Positions 12,601 through 23,531 of a stretch of DNA of 64,000 nucleotides are shown piece after piece; within the stretch, counting starts at the first letter, position 1; every line of letters starts with the position of its first letter. The position numbers were made by a program, and so were the translations under genes. This DNA comes from Cryptomeria japonica (taxonomy: Eukaryota > Streptophyta > Pinopsida > Cupressales > Cupressaceae): contig NC_081409.1 of NCBI RefSeq assembly GCF_030272615.1, positions 914,924,340 through 914,988,339 on the forward strand. Reading direction: 5' to 3'. Under the pieces are notes generated by a model. The model made no database searches, was not told the DNA's origin, and saw nothing but the letters and a program-made list of their open reading frames with translations.

Positions 12601-12759
12601 TATTTCAACACTTCAACAGTTTATCTTTAACGATCCCCTGCTAACGTATGCTCTCACCCTCCCAGTCTGGGCTCTCGGTGATCAGAAAGTGTAGGGTTCC
12701 TTCTAGTTGTATGGTTTTCATTATTCTAACCCTAATGAGTGGTTGATAATTGTGATATT

Positions 12760-14801
12760 TGTAATATCCCAGTAATTTTTTTTTTGATTTTTTAACAATA
12801 AGAAATACAAGCAATCACCACAACCCATTAAGGTTAGAGAAATAATCCAAACTGCTGAAAGGGAACCCTTCCACCTTTTGTTCATCGAGAGCCCAAGCTG
12901 GGAAGGTGAGAGCATACGGTGTTCCGGGGATCGTTAGCAACAACAATCAACTGAAATTACAATGCCTGGGTGGCAAACTAGCCCCTTCTGCTTATCCAGC
13001 AGGATAGAAACCAAACTCTTGGCGGTAAACCGACCAAGGGAAAAATGACAAGAAACTGAGATTCAATCACTCTATCGCATATTTCAGCGGGAGGACATTA
13101 TATCAAGACATCACTCAACCGCATATTTCAGCGGGAGGACAATTGCATTAACTTATCACTCGACCACTTATTCAGTGGGAGGGCTGAAAATTACAAATTT
13201 GATGAATACCAGGCGGCAAGCCAGCCTCTTCCACTTATTCGGTGGGATGAGAGTTACAAAGATAGAACTGGTTAGTAGTACTACTACCTAACCTTACATT
13301 GATAGAGATGAAAGAAGGAGAGTAATGAAGATTTCTACAATAAGGATATAAATTTCTGTTACAACCAATCTACAGGTTGAAAGTACAAACCAGCAGCCTA
13401 TAGAAATACCAAAATACTCATAACTCCCTCATTTTACATCCAAATCAACTCAAACCAGTCCCAAACCCACCGTACATCATAAGCAATGACAACCAATCAA
13501 AACCACACCCCAAACAAACTTTTTTTTTTTTTTTTGTTCGCATCCCAATGCAACATAGAAAACCCACGCCTAGCCTAAGAATTTCGATTTGGCATAATAA
13601 ATTCAAAACTCAAACAAACGTGCTATAAACTTACAAAGTTTATCGCCAGTGCTGGGAAGGAAGATAGAGTTGATACCCATAATCGTCAGTCGCTTCAGCA
13701 GAGAGGTGTGATCGAAAATATGCTTCAGCCACAAGCAAAACCAGCGAGTCTCCAGAATCACTTCAACACCAAAAATGTCTATGGTAAACTTTGAGAATGT
13801 AGGAGAATACAATGCACAACTAGGTACTGTATTTCAAGTACGAAACCGGGTAGCACTAGGGAGACGCACTCCGAAGCCTCAAGTTCTGTCGCCAAACCGG
13901 CAGCATAACATTACAAATTTTCAAGATCCCCAAAAAGAGAGCCCAAGGCTCTTATTTATAACTTCTTCCTCCACCAAATTCAAATGCAAATGCACACAAA
14001 TTCACCCAAATTACATGTCCTCCAATGCACCCAACACATTTGAATTTAATTAAACATGTCCTTTCAAAATGGCGTCCACTTATTTCCAACTCCCTAGGCA
14101 AAGTTCGAACTTTTGCTAGGTGAACAACATGCAATATTAAAACAATATGAACATGACATGTTTAATCATTCTCAGTGCCCCCTGATTAAGGGAAATAATG
14201 ATATTAATAGCATATATTTATCCTTTTCCCTAAGTCACCCAAAACACGATTAATCAGTAATAAAATAATTAAATATCAAACCTTAGGATAAGGAATTAAT
14301 ATTTAATTAAATAACTTATAGCTCCAATACTGATTAATACCAAAATCAAGGATGAAGCTGTGCGATGAAGACCACTGAATTATGTTGAGTCAGAACCCTG
14401 TCCGAGACTGCGAAAAATAGAAATGCTCAACACAACCACTTACTAAAAATAGCAAGTCAAGAAATACTGCTCCGAAAAACATAATCTTCGCACCCAGAGA
14501 AAGAGCTTAGAAAGCTCAGTAGAACTGCATCAACCAAACAACCAAACCTTAACTTACTAAAAATAGTAAGTTCTGACTTCACCAAAGAAACAAATGCATG
14601 TTATGCCACCCCGGAGTTCATGGAAAACCCAGAAGGAAACCATAAGCAGAATTGAAGAATTCCCTCCTGACAAACCCTAGAAAGCTTGTGCAGAACTCCA
14701 CAAAAGTTGGAAACCCTAATTCTCCTTTCCAATTAGCCTACAGGTCTCCAGAATAGGCCAATGGACCACTGAATGCACATCACTGAGAAGGGGACATTAC
14801 A
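12760..14801 (-). mobile_element. Solo LTR, same family, inverted, nested in the 10904-14844 LTR
   Basis: On the minus strand it starts TGTAATGTCCCCTTCTCAG (from 14801) and ends CTGGGATATTACA (12760). The duplication ATATT flanks it perfectly (12755-12759 and 14802-14806). It has inserted near the 3' end of another copy of its own family in the opposite orientation, leaving two ~1.9-kb arms nearly back to back. It is slightly longer (2,042 bp) than its relatives. Confidence 0.9.
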
Positions 14802-15429
14802 ATATTGCTCTGAAAAAACAAAAAAAGTTAGTGTGAATATTACATTGCCCCATTGCAAATGGGGACCCCCAGTGGTTTTCTTTTTAGGGTTTTGTCTTAG
14901 TTTTGCAATTTCATAAGTCTTTATTTTCGAGAGTTTGGAGTTAGAAGTTTTTCAGGGGTCATCCCAGGTCAAATAGGGAAGTCATGCTCGGAACAGTGTC
15001 TAGACCCCATCAAAACCCTTAGAAGGCCCAAAGGAAGAAAAATGCAATTGCTTAGGGTCAATTCTGACACCTTCCTATTTTTGTGGGATTTTGCTTTTTT
15101 ACTTTTTTTGTTTTTTTGATTTTTGGCACTTTTGGATCAATTCGGGAAGCAACTTTTTTGGCCAGAGTTTTTCTTTTTCCAGCTTTTTTGAAAGTTGACC
15201 TAGGATTGGGTCCCTCAAGTTGTGGCAACAACATTCCTATCTTCGAAATAAAAGATTTTGTGTCTCCAAGTGTAAAAAGCAAGGAAAAATCTCCAGGTGA
15301 GGTTTTGTTCCAAATGTTCCAGATAAGCATAAATGGTTGAGAAAGAAAATCTCTTATGTGTCTATGCCAAGGACAAGTTCAAATGGAGATAGCAATGGAA
15401 GAAATTCAAAGTGTCATGACATACCAAAC

Positions 15430-16400
15430 ATAAAGTCCGCCTTGCACAATGGCATGTCAATGTCAAAGTCCGCCATGGTTTGAATGCAATGGCAAGACAA
15501 CCTCAAGGTCCGCCAATGAGAAAGCAAGAGGAGATGGCTTAAGAAGTGCAAAGTCCGCCTTGCCATTGACTAGAGTGACATACCAAACATGAAGTCTTCC
15601 ATGTCAAGATGCAAGGGACATTGCAAGGTAAGTCTAAAAGTCTGCCCAAGCATGGCAAGGTAACCACAAACTCCACCCAAGAATGACATGCCAAAGCTAA
15701 ACTCCGCCTAGCACATGGCAAGACAACCTCAAAGTCCGTCGTAGCATATGCACAATGGTGTGCAAGTCATGAAGTTTGCCTTGCACAATGGCATGTCAAT
15801 GTTGAAGTCCGCCCAAGGAGAAAAGCAAAAACAATATGCAAGACAAGTGCCAAGTCTGCCACAAAGTGGCAAGCAAACCACCAAGTCCGCCTTGCTAAGT
15901 GCATAGTGGCATGACATTGCGAAAGTCCGCCCTCATTTGACATGGCAAAGGGTATGTAAACTCTGCCCAAGAACTATGCAAGGTAAGCATGAAGTCCGTC
16001 CAACACTCGGGAAAATTTGGCATGACAATCACCAACTTCGCCAAAGAACATGTGAGAATGGCTTGCAAGTCTTGAAGTCCACCCAAAGCAATAAGAACAA
16101 CGGCAAGACAAAGTCAAACTCCGCCAAGGCGAAGATGAACATAGCCAAGCAATGACAAATTCCGCCCTAGCATAAAAGATGGCAAGGAACACTCCAAGTC
16201 CGCCATACACAAATGCAAGCAAGGTACCAAATCCGCCCATGACATGAAGAAGGTGAAGTCCACCTAAGACAAGGTAATTTGGCCTAACATATGAATCAAA
16301 GCTTGCCATAAGGAGAAGTTAAATGACATGACAACGTTGTCAAATCTGCCAAAGAACATGTGAAAAAGGCACAATACATGGGTAAATCCGCCATGACAAA
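15430..16400 (+). repeat. Array of AAGTCCGCC motifs in element C
   Basis: About 25 copies of AAGTCCGCC or close variants (CTCCGCC, GTCTGCC, GTCCACC), spaced roughly 40 bp apart among words such as ATGGCAAGACAACCTC. It sits where elements A and B carry their hairpin array, between the 5' terminus and the ORF. Minus-strand reading frames here are by-products. Confidence 0.8.
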
Positions 16401-16598
16401 GGGTTAACCAGGTTTGGAGGTTGAAAAAATCAATCCTACACTCAGAATTATTTAAAAAATAATTACACGTGGTATTTTTTTCGAAAAACTCAATTTTCCA
16501 ACACTTGGAATTTTTTTTGAATTCAAGAGAAGAATCTAGAAGATTCTTTGCCAACTCATTTGAAGGAAAGATATTTTCGCTAAGGTGGTGCCTAAGGC

Positions 16599-17619
16599 TG
16601 TAATGTCCCCACTTTGAAATAAATTTTAATAATAAATGATAATAAATTAAATTAAAATATAAAATAATATAATTAAATATGATTAATTAAAAATTAATTA
16701 AGTTAATGAAAAGTCAAAAGACATGAAAGGAAAAGTTGTGACTCCCTCAACAATGAGATATAAAAGGGAGAAGGGAACCTCATTTGAGAGGGGGAATAAT
16801 TTGGAAATGAGAAGTGCAGATCTGATTATGAGAGGTTGTGTCCCTTTCAAAGGGCAGAAATAATGAAGAGTTACACTCTTTCAAAAGGTGCTAATGGTGA
16901 AAGGGTGTGTCTCTTGCCAAAGGGTATACATGATGAAGAGGTGTGACCTCTCTCTCACATTGAGAGATATAAAGGAAAGGAATTAAAGCATCCAATAACA
17001 TCACCATGGATCGATAAGATCAGATTTGTTATTAAGTTACAAGCAGTAACATCTTTGTTCTTGGTGGTATGCATGGGGATGAGCTGAGTATGTATGCTTA
17101 ATATATGAAACCTGCTAATGTTCTTATGCAGAATTAATAGTAATATTAATATGGACTGCAATATGTATGGCATTCATACTTAATTTTATATATATTCATA
17201 ATACATAAGAGATTAGTATACTTATAGACTTATAGTCTAAATCATGTTATTACTGCCAGTATTTAAGAAGATGGGAATGAGATGTTCCAAAGAGGGGCAG
17301 TCTAAATCCAAGCAATAGGTTAAGACCCAAGATAGGGTGGAGATCAGCGACCCATAAGCCTTGAGGGTATAGACCCAAGATAGGTAAGGGCTTGGATTTG
17401 TGAACTTTGAGGGAACCTATTGTATTTGGTCTCTAAGCACTTTGGTAACATACATAGACCCTTCTCCCTTAAAACTGAAGTAGTAGCAGGGTTTGATATC
17501 TATATTAAAAACTAAATTAATCATCTAATGAGGAAAATAAATAAGAACTTGTTAATAACCAATTGAAGAATATCAATCAATTTTAGTATATTGAAATAGA
17601 TCAAGTAGGGGACATTACA
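16599..17619 (+). mobile_element. Solo LTR, 1.02 kb, with 12-bp inverted ends
   Basis: Starts TGTAATGTCCCC and ends GGGGACATTACA, a perfect 12-bp inverted pair, flanked by a perfect AAGGC duplication (16594-16598 and 17620-17624). A TATA box (ATATAAAAGGG) lies near 16750. No coding sequence or internal domain was seen. A DNA transposon is possible, but the 5-bp duplication, TG...CA ends and TATA box favour a solo LTR. Confidence 0.82.
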
Positions 17620-18194
17620 AAGGCAAGAACAAAAACTTTCTTCCAAAATTTTGGATGAAGATTAAGTGGCCATTTTGGAAATGACTAGGTTCGAAGAATC
17701 TGAATTAAAATGAGAAGTTACTAAATTGGTCGAAATTTTCAATTCTATATCGAGTTTAGCGTGTCATTTTCAATTCATTCTTTCAAGTTCGATGGTGAAA
17801 GGTTTTCTCTCTCAAGGTTACGAACTTACAAAAGATAGGTTTTTGAAGGAGAATTTTTGAAGATAAAGTAAATTTTCTAAAGTGGAGGACAGCGAATAAA
17901 GCGAAATTTCTGAGTTGAAGGACATAATTTCCAAAAGATAAAGTGATTTTTCTGAGTTAAAGACAAAATTTTCAGAATTGAAGGCAAATTTTCAGTCAAA
18001 AGCATAATTTCGAAGGTTCAAATTTTCTAAGTGTTAGGCCAAATTCTTCGATTTTCAGTCTGATTTTTCACAGAAATTTAGCTTTTTGACAGGCTGAAAG
18101 TGAAATTTTCGAGCAAAAGGTCCAAAAATCAAAGTTAGAATCTTAAATTTTCTTGAAAAAGTAATGTCAAATTTTGTCTGTTTATTGTAGGTTG

Positions 18195-20215
18195 ATGACC
18201 ACTAAAGGTGAACCTTCAAGAAAAAATTAGATGAAGTTCGCTAGTAAAGGATTGCCGCTGGAGTCAAAAATTAATTCCAAATGGAAAAATGTTACAAACG
18301 CCAACCTCGGGCACGTGGACTTCAAAGATTTCAAAAGGAGAATGTATGGGAAAGATGGACTTTTGCCAACACCTCTTGCTCGCTAGATGATGAGAAATGG
18401 CATTGTCTAAGCAGCTGGATTTCGATCAGCTATGGAGTGCGTTGAACTTATGATTGAATGTGCCATACACTACAATGCACAAGAAAGAGAAATCATTGCG
18501 TCACATGGCAGAGTATTGGCTCATCTCGGAGAGTTAGCCATTCATGAAGCATTTGGGATACCAATTTATAATTGACCTTCGTATAAAACAAAGGAGGAAA
18601 CAAAAGAATATATGAAGACCAACTTGAGCTTTGCGCAGCAAATGTCAACAAGTTGTGGCTGGAGAAGCCAAGGCCCACACTCAAGAGAGTACCAAAGAAA
18701 TTGCTTCCTACTGACTTCAAGGAGGACTATGGTGATATTATTTTACTACTGAATAGAGTGATGGGCAGCCCTCAAGGTGCGCCATTTGAAACATGGATGT
18801 ATTATTTCATTGACGAAATCACCTCTAGAGTCAGAATGTTTAATTGGTCTAGGATAATCAGTGACAACCTGAATGAACAGCTGAAAAATTTGGAAAGGAA
18901 GAAGACTTTTTACATGAGCTCCTACATCGTCTACCTACTGGCAAGAACCTATAGATATACATGACTGATTTGTAAAGGCATAGTAGGCAATGACGAGAGT
19001 GAGTTTAAGTCCTATGACTATTATTTGTAGTTGCAACTGAGCAAGAAGGCCCACTTCAAACGGGTAAATGATGCATTTCTAATGTATAAAAGTGTTGTAC
19101 CGATTGAAAGCATTAACTCTAGGAAAAGGAAGGAAGCAGTTGAAGGCTCTTCGAAGACAAAGGGAAAGAAAGTTTTTATTGAGCAACCTGTTCAAAAGAA
19201 GCAAAGATTAGAGCCATCCCATTCTGCAGCATCCAGGAATGTGAACAATGTATTGACTATTGAGGATGAGCCATTGGCTGAAATGAAGATTCCTTCTCCA
19301 ATCTATGAGGGAAATGTGGAGTCAATCTAGCAGGAAGATGAAGAACCCCCATCTCCTACAAGCACAGAGATACTGGAATCAGAAAATGAGATGGTTTTTT
19401 TGGACGAGGAATTTCAAGAGGGAATGTTTTCCGTTCTTAGAGGAGTTCAAGATATGTCGTGTGAAGAGAGCAATCGGGAGGAGGAAGGCATTGAGCAGCC
19501 TACGATTCCTGATTGGTTAAGAGAAAGAGTGATGGTAAAAGTACTAGTATAAATTCAAGAAGAGCAAGATGACACGACCAATTTCTTGGCCAGATTAGGA
19601 AAGGTGGTAGTCAAGAAGCCAACCAAGAAGTTTTCACAATCCAGAGAGATGAAACCGGTTGCCGTTTAGTGCAAATTGCTGTGCCAAAAGTGAACAAGGC
19701 AAAGGAAGATATTACTCCTTAGGAGTATGCAATCACCACTATTGCCTTCGGACCAACTATAGAGGGTTAAGAGGTTGAGGACTTAGACAATTCGGTACTT
19801 TCCATGAAGGCGAGATTAGACAAGAAGATTGGAAAGAAAAGAGAATATAAGAAAAAAATTTAACAGCTGAAGGGATATATTTAGCACTTGACCAAGCCCA
19901 CTTAACCAAGGCGATGTAGCAACTCCACTTTTGAATCCTTAGCAAGAAACAATTGAAAAATTTGGAGAAGAAAAAGTGATAGCAAGAGAGGCCAAAGAAT
20001 GAATGGTAGGCACAAGAGAAGAAGCAGCCACATTTGTGGACAAATTGATGTTGACATATGGACAAACCTCCTTTTTACTCTCCTGAATTGCGAGCATGGT
20101 AGAAGCATGAGACAACCTTCAAGATGTTCAGGACAGATTGATCCCATGCCCTAGGGTGTTGAAGGGCATTCTTAAACAGGAGTTGATCGATGCAAATGCT
20201 GAAACTAAGTAGCTT
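18195..20215 (+). pseudogene. Decayed orphan ORF of element C (homologue of the A/B protein)
   Basis: The ATG at 18195 follows an acceptor-like TTATTGTAG. The frame gives SKWKNVTNANLGHVDFKDF, later ECVELMIECAIHYN, then HEAFGIP, aligning with SKWSNIGDTNLGNFS, QCHELMIECARHYNP and SEAFHLP of element A. Stops interrupt it several times, including near 18235 and 18385. After frame changes 18653-18964 continues the alignment (RVMGSPQGAPFETWMYYF; FYMSSYIVYLLART). A basic segment follows near 19100-19200 (SRKRKEAVEGSSKTKGKK), matching the nuclear-signal-like zone of A. The reading is lost after about 20150. Homology to A and B is clear; the function is unknown. Confidence 0.75.
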
Positions 20216-20957
20216 TGGTAAGATAAATGATTGAATGAGAGACTTCATTTATCTCTCATTCAATCGTCTACCTTATCGATATAACTACAAGTTGTTTACC
20301 CTCTGGGTGAACAATTTAGAACATACAGATAGAACACTCAATGCAGAATAATAATGCCATAGTTATCAGATAAAACATAAGAAATGCTATTCCATTCATA
20401 ATCATGTGTGTTAGTACAAGTTACCTTCCAAGGTATATAAAGGTACCGAGGGGGTGTGAGGGCCAATCGTCGAACCCGTAACTACCATCCTGTTGTGACC
20501 ATTTCACACATCGCCCCATACAAATAGGGACCCCCTCTTTTTGCTTTTGTTTTGCCTATTCTTCTCTCTGCTTTTAGGGTTTTGAGTAAGTGGGTGAGTC
20601 GTCTGGACTAGGGTTAAGCCTTAGGAGTTTCTTTTGGATATTTTCAAGCCGAGTCCAGTCTAATTTTGAAGATTATTAAGCATCCTCCCGAAGATTGCAA
20701 ATTCTTGAAATTGCCTGAGTCTGTCAGGAAGTTGAGTATGTCTCAGGATGAGTCCAGTCAGGATTTTGAGAGCAAATTCAAGTTAGGTCTAAGTGTTAAC
20801 ATTTTTGAGAATGGAATTGTGCAATTTTGTCTGGGTAAATTTGACCAAATTTTTAAGGCTTAGTAACCGATTCCTGGCCTTGGAGATGACCTAATTATGC
20901 CTTGTGAAGTGATTTGAAGACCTAAATTTTGGATATTTAGGCTTATAAGGGCAAAAT

Positions 20958-22711
20958 CGCTCCTGTCCCTCTCTCAGGGACCAGGGCGAAAATGATATTT
21001 GGTGCATCTTGGTTATTGACTTGTTTTAATTGTTTTGTGCAGAAGCGCCAGGGGATACAATTGGACGTAAATTGAAGATTTTGAAGATTTTGAAGACTCA
21101 AAAATGACAAGTTTTTAAGGTTTAAGGTAAATTCGCTCCTGTCCTTCACTGAAGGACCAAGGCGAAATGGTTTTCTTAGATCATTTTTGGCCTTGGTTGA
21201 TTGAACTGAAGCATTAAGGACTCAATGAAGGATGAAGTGAGCATAATGGAGTATCCAGACTTAGTCGTTAGCAATGAAAGGTCGAACTTTTGGCCTAGCA
21301 AGACAAATCGCTCCTGTCCCTCACCAAGGGACCAGAGCGATTTTCCTCAAACACACCTTCTTGGACATTTTTTGGATTTGGGCTTTTGTTCATAGCTTGC
21401 ATAATGATGGTATCTTCCCCAGCAAAGGAAATTTGAGATGAAAATTGTAAAGATTTGGCCTTGAGGACAAAAGGCGCTCCTGTCCCTCACTGAAGGACTG
21501 GAGCTTGAATTCCAAACTTGCATTGTCCACACAAGATTTAAGTGATTTCGTGATTTGAGGAGGTCAAGAGAAGTATGTTTTATTCATTGAATATAACTTG
21601 AGTGGCTTATGAAGGAGAAAATCAACCCAAGTTGCAATAGGCGCTCCTGTCCCTCACCCAGGGACCAGAGCGATTTTTAAAGGAAGCTCCTGTCCCTCTT
21701 CAAGGGACCAGAGCGATTTTCCCTCAAGACAATTTTCTGGCCAAGGTAAAGCGCGTTTCAAGTTTGACATGAATGAAGGAAGGCGTGATCAATCCATTGA
21801 AGATAATTTCGGAGAGATAGCAAAACGTAAGTGAGCTCAAAATTGCCTAGGCGCTCCTGTCCCTCTCCCAGGGACCAGGGCGAAAAACACATCATCAAGT
21901 CTTTCCCTCCAAATTTAGATGAATCCAGGCCAAGGCACAAGATGGCGATGATATTTGGAATGCTTCAAGGAAGAACAAAGTTGCAAAGACCACAAAAACT
22001 TGATGAAATTGGCTAAGGCGCTCCTGTCCCTCACCAAGGGACCAGAGCGAAATCTTTAAGTATGCCTAATTTTAGAGTACCACGTTCGTTTCAAAGACTC
22101 AAGATGGAAGGCGGAGTGATATTCTACATTTAGTAAGTGATTTAAAGATGACACGATCAAGGGTTTGTACCAAGAACTAAAAGGCGCTCTTGTCCTTCAC
22201 TCAAGGACCAAGGCGATTTTCATAAAAACAACCATTCCCTTCCAAAACCACATCAAGGCAAGGTTATGCAAAGTCAAAAATGTCTTTCGAAGGACGATGA
22301 ACAAGGAATTGACTCCAAGAATCGACAATCTTGGGCTCAAATGTAAAAATCGCTCCTGTCCTTCACTGGAGGACCAGGGCGAAAATCCTAAGAGGGTCAA
22401 TTTTGTCTGAAGAAAGCAAGCAAAACATGCATAGAACGAGCGATAAGATCATTGCCTACCTCACATCATGAATTGGCGATTTGGAAAATGAAGTCCAAAG
22501 ACAAAGGTAAGATCGCTCCTGTCCCTCTCCAAGGGACCAGGGCGAAAGTGCTTTAAAGCACACTCCTTCCAAAGGTCGCACGAATTAAACTCAAAATGCC
22601 AAGCAAGAATGCTATTTTGGACGTCCAGGAAGAGACTTTGAACGTGAAAAGCGAGAAATACAAGGTTAAAAATGCATGAGCGCTCCTGTCCCTCTCCAAG
22701 GGACCAGAGCG
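20958..22711 (+). repeat. Array of twelve 31-bp hairpins, about 166-bp period (element B)
   Basis: Copies start at 20958, 21134, 21309, 21475, 21642, 21685, 21852, 22019, 22195, 22351, 22514 and 22681. Spacing is 156-176 bp, except one 43-bp step. The consensus begins CGCTCCTGTCCCT, has a 5-base loop, and ends AGGGACCAGGGCG, giving 11 of 13 possible pairs. Several copies change both stem arms together (GTCCTT with AAGGAC). Spacers between copies are unlike each other. Confidence 0.93.
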
Positions 22712-23344
22712 ACGTTGTTGATATCCCTTATTCTTCCCATGCTTAGGCGCCAATATCCTTCGAATTGCATTAAATGCTAAATTCGCTAAAACTTTGAAAT
22801 ATTTTAATTAAATTGGCATTTAATAAGAACGCATGGGCATTTAATAATTAATTTAAGCCTTTAAAAAATCAAAATTTTTAATTGCAAAGGCATTTAAATT
22901 AATTATTATTAAATTAAATAAAAAAGAGAGTGCTTGGGGTATTATTTTAATGTTTTTTTGCAAAGTCGGCCTCTTCTTTTATTTAATTTTTATTTATTTT
23001 TTGGCCTATTTTCACCAAGTCGGCCTATGGGAATTGCAATGATGAGCGCCTATATAAGAGAGGTATTTTGAAGCATGTTAATCCATCATTCAAGCATTTG
23101 TTCAAGTGTGATTTTGAAGAAGTAATAAAGGTGCGAAATCTGGTCTAAGAAGGAGTGCGAACTTTGTTAGAGGCTAGAAGTGGAGCGAATTTTCCTCAAG
23201 GCGTTGGAGGTTAGAGGTGATAAAGTTAATGCTTGCGAAGTCTAGAAGAAGACCATTTTGTTGAAAGGAGAACCTTGATCCGCATTTTGCCTAGCAAACT
23301 TGCCTAATTTTGCATTATTTCTTAGATTTAGTTTTCAAGAAGAG

Positions 23345-23523
23345 GTATGGCGAGATCTCCCTTGTTCATATTGAAATTTTGAATTTTGAAATTCCAATTG
23401 CATAGTCGTATTTAGGAAATGATAATTCAAAGATTTATCATGAAGTTTCCTAAATTTAAAACTTAAATCTAGTCTTTATTTCTACGTTGCAAAATATATT
23501 ACTCATTATGAAATGTTGTGTAG
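23345..23523 (+). other. Predicted 5' UTR intron of the element B ORF
   Basis: Donor AAGAG|GTATGGCGA and acceptor TGTTGTGTAG|GT bracket 179 bp that end 8 bp before the ATG. Element A has the same donor (GAG|GTATGGCGA) and acceptor (TGTTGTGTAG|GT) bracketing 207 bp. Splicing is inferred from conservation of both sites. Confidence 0.6.
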
Positions 23524-23531
23524 GTACCAAG

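Larger units (their letters stand above)
10904..14844 (+). mobile_element. Solo LTR (about 1.9 kb) with an inverted solo LTR nested inside
   Basis: Starts TGTAATTTCCCC at 10904 and ends GTGTGAATATTACA at 14844. A perfect 5-bp duplication TTGCC flanks it (10899-10903 and 14845-14849). Removing the nested insertion at 12760-14801 leaves about 1,894 bp, matching the chromovirus LTR at 60242-62108 (1,867 bp) in length and sequence. A TATA-like TTATAAATA lies near 11612. No internal domain is present, so this is a solo LTR, probably from the chromovirus type seen at the right end of the window. Confidence 0.9.
10878..20215 (+). mobile_element. Element C: diverged, 3'-truncated relative of elements A and B
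   Basis: Starts TGTTGTGACCTATTTCACAC at 10878. The next stretch (CCCCATTGCAAATGGGGACC) resumes at 14848 after a nested solo LTR. It has the same order of parts as A and B: this 5' start, a repeat array (15430-16400), an acceptor-like TTGTAG before an ATG, then the orphan ORF (18195 on). It is much more decayed, with several frame breaks, and stops inside the ORF where the Gypsy LTR begins at 20216. The 3' part is absent, probably lost with the deletion that also removed the Gypsy 5' end. Nested solo LTRs lie at 10904-14844 and 16599-17619. Confidence 0.72.

Noticed and set aside
15539-16554. Minus-strand open frames through 15.5-16.5 kb
   Set aside because: They are by-products of the AAGTCCGCC array in element C.
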